This document shows positions 7,051 to 10,025 of a DNA stretch of 10,025 bases, piece by piece (the first letter of the stretch is position 1; every line of letters begins with the position of its first letter). The position numbers were made by a program, and so were the translations under genes. A model generated the notes under the pieces. The model saw only the letters and a program-made list of their open reading frames with translations. It made no database searches and was not told the DNA's origin. Source of the stretch: Phoronis ovalis (Eukaryota; Phoronida; Phoronidae); assembly GCA_028565635.1 (NCBI GenBank), contig JAOXYB010069033.1:1-10025 (forward strand), given 5' to 3'.

Positions 7051-7197
7051 TAAAGGTACCCTTTTGTATATTTTATCAAAAATGTAACCCTAAATGATTA
7101 ACGCGCTAAAACGGGCTTACTTCATAAAAATTAAAAATTTTACGCGTTTTTGTTCACGCACATGGGTACCAACCATTGATTTGAGTCGGACCCCGGG
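7051..7197. mobile_element. Degraded relative of the MITE, right end
   Basis: GGTACCCTTTT (7055), TCAAAAATGTAACCCTAAATG (7076) and CATGGGTACC...GATTTGAGTCGGACCCCGGG (7161-7197) match, in order, interior and right-end motifs of the 5692-6160 element. The comparison motifs are GGTACCCT, CAAAAACATATCCCTAAATG, and CATGCGTATCC...AAGTGAGCCCCCCGGG. No left inverted repeat or target duplication is visible, so it is 5'-truncated or was rearranged. A 78-codon plus frame (7094-7330) running through it is not considered coding. Confidence 0.4.
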
Positions 7198-7265
7198 CTT
7201 AGAAGGTTGGAGTCCAACGAACTGGGCCCAATTGAAACGATTTAGGTTAGTCCTTCTGTATTTTT

Positions 7266-7271
7266 TTTATT
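7266..7271 (-). promoter_or_regulatory. Possible poly(A) signal of the secreted-peptide gene
   Basis: AATAAA on the minus strand, about 310 nt after the proposed stop codon at 7584-7586. It is the first exact hexamer in that direction that I noticed. Surroundings are A/T-rich and no clear downstream GT element is seen, so the true 3' end may use a variant hexamer nearer the stop. Confidence 0.25.
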
Positions 7272-7583
7272 TTGATTACTTTGATATAAGTATAACAACG
7301 TTACAGCTAAAACATACCTTTACTTTTTGAGTTACCTCTTTACTGTATGTCCAACAGCCATTGTAAAACGAGTATATCAGTAATAAAGAAGCTTACTTTT
7401 ACCGGTAAAGCCAGAATCATATCTTATACAGTGAGTATCAAATATATTAAAAACAAAGATGTAAGAAATAAATAAATTAAAATATCCATAGCGACTTACG
7501 TAAGCCTATATTTAGGGAAATGTTCAACGATTTGATACATGTTGCAAAGAAAATACTATATTACAGCCCATAATACATAGTCA

Positions 7584-7621
7584 TTATTTTTCGTTATATA
7601 CATTTTTATTTTGGAGCGATC
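7584..7621 (-). CDS. Secreted-peptide gene, terminal coding exon
   Basis: A strong acceptor, GCATTTTATTTTTACAG (AG at 7622-7623 on the minus strand), opens an exon whose first two bases complete a Gly codon with the single base left by the preceding exon. It then reads SLQNKNVYNEK and stops at TAA (7584-7586), followed at once by TGA. The intron before it is 262 bp. This exon gives the peptide a short polar, Asn/Lys-rich tail. It is too short to show coding bias; its support is the quality of the acceptor and the in-phase stop. Confidence 0.42.
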
Positions 7622-7883
7622 CTGTAAAAATAAAATGCTAAAATTTATCTTGGAAATGAGAAACTCTGAACACTTGATAGCTTCCATAAACTACTTTTTT
7701 TTTTCTTGGCTTTATTATGAGACTTCATATATTATTACTGCAGATAGCACTACTGGTGATTTGAAAGTGGCTTAAGCTCCCATTGATTTTTATAATAAAC
7801 ACAAGGCATAAAAAACTACAGCTGTTACAAGTCTTAATTATACTAAAGTTCACGAATAAACTTGAGCGACTGCATTAACTTAC

Positions 7884-7949
7884 CATCACCAGCGGCCCCG
7901 CTTCCACTCTGGTCGTTTCCGGCAGGTGGATTTCTTCTGTCCCGTACAT
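7884..7949 (-). CDS. Secreted-peptide gene, 66-bp phase 1-1 exon
   Basis: A GC-rich island in AT-rich surroundings is bounded on the minus strand by CACATTAG (AG at 7950-7951) and a consensus donor G|GTAAGT (7883-7878). In the phase set by the upstream exon it reads D-VRDRRNPPAGND and then QSGSGAAGD, ending with one base of a Gly codon. Features are a dibasic RR, a PP turn and a flexible Gly/Ser/Ala linker. A cassette of 22 codons with phase 1 at both ends can be skipped without changing frame. Alternative frames (for example one starting MYGTEEIHL) are open too, but only phase 1 connects both neighbours. Confidence 0.5.
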
Positions 7950-8220
7950 CTAATGTGCAGATTCAAAATATGAATTAGTTTGTAAGTATTTTGAAAATAA
8001 TTGTAAAAGAGCTAATTATATTTACTAGATTCTATATGCTAGGTCTATATTACGAGGTGTTTTAATAATAGCCGTTTTACGGCGTACGATTTACCGCTTA
8101 TGATGAATGGAAAACATCACTATCATGACAACCCGTCACATTAGCCCGGAAACATATAACCCGAGCCAAACTACTGCGACGTTAGCTGTTCTAAAGGGTT
8201 ATAATGCACCACATACGCAC

Positions 8221-8308
8221 CTCTGACTATCCTTTCAATAGGACTAGCTTCTGTACGAAGAATTAGTATCAATGAAACGAGAAGTATGGTCAAGTATGTG
8301 CTCTTCAT
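8221..8308 (-). CDS. Secreted-peptide gene, signal-peptide exon with start codon
   Basis: The ATG at 8308-8306 starts MKSTYLTILLVSLILILRTE, then ASPIERIVR. This is a textbook secretory signal: a lysine near the N-terminus, a 14-residue hydrophobic core, and a T-E-A cleavage motif predicted to cut before SPIE. The exon ends at AGAG|GTGCGT (GT at 8220-8219) in phase 1, common for exons that carry signal peptides. Exon bases 8309-8324 are 5' UTR after an acceptor TTATTTTGAAAG (AG at 8325-8326). Joined to 7884-7949 and 7584-7621 the coding sequence is 192 nt, a 63-residue precursor with about 42 mature residues, no cysteine and one RR site. Without splicing the frame would end after 45 residues at 8171-8173. 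I do not recognise the family; a neuropeptide-like, antimicrobial or matrix peptide are all possible. Confidence 0.55.
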
Positions 8309-8465
8309 TTTAATACACGATCGACTTTCAAAATAAAATTGTGTACAGTTGAATGATGCGTCCTTACGTTACCTATTTTGACTTTTATCTATTCCAATGT
8401 AATGCTCCGTTTTTCTAGAGGGGTTATGAGAAAGTTAAGATGTGATAGTTGTTTAGGTTACTTAC

Positions 8466-8570
8466 TTAATAGGGATTTTTGTGGATCATAAACATTATTT
8501 CTGTCTTAGCTTCCTCCCCTAGATTGCGGACGAACATCAAAGGTTGACCGAAATCATATTAAACTCATAA
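8466..8570 (-). other. Possible non-coding first exon of the secreted-peptide gene
   Basis: A consensus donor, AA|GTAAGT (8465-8460 on the minus strand), faces the acceptor at 8325-8326 across a 141-bp interval. Upstream lies a TATA-like box at 8591-8597. The sequence between them would be an untranslated exon of about 100 nt. The right-hand coordinate is only the expected start about 25-30 bases below the TATA box. Confidence 0.35.
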
Positions 8571-8590
8571 AACTACGAATTCATAATTAG

Positions 8591-8597
8591 TTTTATA
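8591..8597 (-). promoter_or_regulatory. TATA-box candidate (TATAAAA)
   Basis: The minus strand reads ATATATAAAACT here, roughly 125 bp before the proposed first donor. Such sequences are frequent in AT-rich DNA, so its value rests on its position in the gene model. Confidence 0.3.
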
Positions 8598-8801
8598 TAT
8601 CCTAGGGTGAATGAGTAAAAATCGGCGTAAAAATTAAAATGCCAAAATACACCCTTAATAGTGACAGGATTGTTTTGTACTTGTAAACAAAAACCATTGA
8701 CTGGTAGTGCAAGAATTATGTTTGCTTAATTCATGATGATCCGAAAATGCAAAGCTCATTTAAATAAAGCCAACCTTCACGACCCAAGTTGCACTAATGT
8801 A

Positions 8802-8819
8802 AATAATAATAATAATAAT
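8802..8819. repeat. (AAT)6 microsatellite
   Basis: Six perfect AAT units just before the fibronectin-like fragment. In that fragment's frame the repeat reads as TAA stops, so any exon there must begin after it. Confidence 0.95.
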
Positions 8820-8953
8820 CCGGCTACGACATGATTGCCCATACAGAGAATATGGTCCACCCGGAGTACACCAAGTACATTGTCAGCGGGCTGACAGGGT
8901 ATTCACCATTTGTAAACATACAAATCACAGGCAATCTCTTGATAGCCAAGACT
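8819..8953 (+). pseudogene. Possible fibronectin type III-like fragment
   Basis: Forty-five open plus-strand codons end at TAA (8954-8956). The reading YDMIAHTENMVHPEYTKY followed by IVSGLTGYSPFVNIQITGN fits the E-to-F strand of FN3 domains (Y-x-V-x-G-L-x-P-x-T-x-Y-x-V-x-V-x-A-N). FN3 domains occur in extracellular parts of adhesion proteins and receptors. Third codon positions are clearly richer in G/C than the flanks, as in coding DNA. No acceptor AG lies between the (AAT)6 repeat and the frame. On the right only a GT after CCATTT (8911-8912) or a GC dinucleotide after CACAG (8931-8932) could serve as donor. It may be a broken exon copy. Two other frames over these bases are also open. Confidence 0.27.
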
Positions 8954-8956
8954 TAA

Positions 8957-9522
8957 TATACTATTTTCTTAATTTCGACAACGAAAAATATAAACATTTT
9001 ATTTCTTATACATTAGTTTACAATCTTTTCCTTCATTCACACATGTTGCTAAATTTAATGATCCGTTGAGGACATTTTTATGGACTTTTATAAAAATGAT
9101 GGATGTGTATTTGATCAGTATGCTTGCCTATCCTCCTACATTATTTGAAACTGCACGTCCACTCACCTGAATCTCAAAACTAGAAAGGCATTTTAATTTT
9201 AACTAATTTATCAAAAAATATCAAGATATTTCCAATGCCTTGAAAACAAATTATAGGGAGTACTAGTATATTTAAAAAAAATAAAATATGTAATTGATTT
9301 ACAATAAAAAAAAAACAGTTTAAGTTTATGGAAAGAATGGACATTGTACAGTACAAAGTTGCTTAATTATCGAGAAATCTGGATATAGATGTTCTATATC
9401 TACAGGGAGATCCAAATGTTTATTTAGTTTAATACTGTTAAATAGTACATCAAATTACATTTATGAAAAATAAAATGTCTGCTTTGTTTACGTATTTATC
9501 ACATTCCAAACTTGGGATTTGC
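8957..9522. other. AT-rich stretch without recognised gene
   Basis: A/T homopolymer runs and short open frames only. One plus frame (about 8996-9168) stays open for roughly 58 codons and includes FLWTFIKMMDVYLISMLAYP, but hydrophobic translations are expected from AT-rich DNA and there are no splice signals I trust. Confidence 0.5.
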
Positions 9523-9650
9523 CAAACAATGGTCACCCTAGTAACATTCAAATATAATGAAAACTGAAAATATAATTACTTAGCAGCAAACAATGGTCAC
9601 CCTAGTAACATTCAAATATCATGAAAACTGAAAATATAATTACTTGGCAG
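9523..9650. repeat. Recent 64-bp tandem duplication
   Basis: Copies at 9523-9586 and 9587-9650 start CAAACAATGGTCACCCTAG and end CTTAGCAG or CTTGGCAG. They are directly adjacent and differ at 2 of 64 positions (A/C in the AATATNATG part, A/G four bases from the end). Such high identity in an otherwise diverged neighbourhood means a young event. Confidence 0.97.
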
Positions 9651-10025
9651 ACCCATATAGCAAATGAGAAATCTTCAGTGTTAGTCAAGCATGCTGTATA
9701 TAGTAATGATGTCATTGAATATCTCTTGTTTCATTAACTACTTTGCAGTACAGTTTTCACACACCATTTTCACATCCATGCTGAGTACTATGACTTTATT
9801 TATTAAATACAATCAATCAAAATTGCATCTTTCAGTAATATCACAGATAAAATACAACTACCATAAAAATATAACAAAATAAGTAAATAACTAGACATTG
9901 ACTAGACATTGGGTGAGTTGAAGTTTACAGCTGGTGAGAAATATAGACCCTATAGAAAACATGGATAACAAAAGCAATTATTATAAAATTCTTCTAATTG
10001 CTTGCTGTATGATTCAAATACACAT
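9651..10025. other. AT-rich stretch without recognised gene
   Basis: Holds a 63-codon plus frame (9691-9882) with the composition of translated AT-rich DNA and no coding signals. An 11-bp direct duplication ACTAGACATTG lies at 9890-9900 and 9901-9911. Nothing else is seen. Confidence 0.5.

Noticed and set aside
7318-7400. Minus-strand stretch reading YNGCWTYSKEVTQKVK before a GTATGT donor, considered as a further exon of the secreted-peptide gene
   Set aside because: Only the poor acceptor GTAAG precedes it in phase, and the gene model already ends at a good acceptor and stop at 7584.
8996-9168. Plus-strand open frame with hydrophobic segment
   Set aside because: No start or splice context; hydrophobic translations are common in T-rich DNA.

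Overview
The window looks like nuclear DNA from an invertebrate animal. It is AT-rich, genes are split by GT-AG introns, and the one certain gene is the end of an animal co-chaperone ubiquitin ligase. The decayed LINE and the nested CCCGGG-ended short DNA transposon resemble elements I associate with cnidarians and other marine invertebrates. That placement is a guess; nothing here fixes the phylum. No bacterial genes, rRNA, tRNA or CRISPR were seen.

Positions 1-2747 are mostly intronic or intergenic. They hold a diverged tandem duplication (about 340-880) and several short protein-like open stretches. The most coherent set is on the minus strand between 2482 and 883, where three or four pieces can be joined by GT-AG junctions in compatible phase. 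It may be a small nested antisense gene or a decayed mobile element. Positions 2748-2873 are the terminal coding exon of STUB1/CHIP (the end of the U-box), followed by a 3' UTR with two AATAAA signals (3039 and 3269). Positions 3300-4440 show no gene.

Positions 4440-7200 are a transposon graveyard. They contain a short GAGCAGCGAGCATT repeat array, a WD40-like fragment (minus), an (AT)16 microsatellite, and a frameshifted non-LTR reverse transcriptase (plus, about 5320-7041). That retroelement is split by a 469-bp element with 46-bp terminal inverted repeats and a perfect 8-bp (or 9-bp) target duplication. A degraded relative of the same short element seems to end near 7197.

The most interesting candidate is a four-exon gene on the minus strand (about 8570 to 7250). 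It has a TATA-like box, a non-coding first exon, a signal-peptide exon, a 66-bp phase 1-1 exon and a short last exon. Joined by GT-AG introns it predicts a 63-residue secreted peptide with no cysteines and no family I recognise. Beyond it lie an (AAT)6 repeat, a possible fibronectin-III-like fragment (plus, 8819-8953), AT-rich sequence without genes, and a recent 64-bp tandem duplication (9523-9650).

No search or gene-prediction program was run. Apart from STUB1, the reverse transcriptase and the inverted-repeat element, the gene models are hypotheses read by eye.
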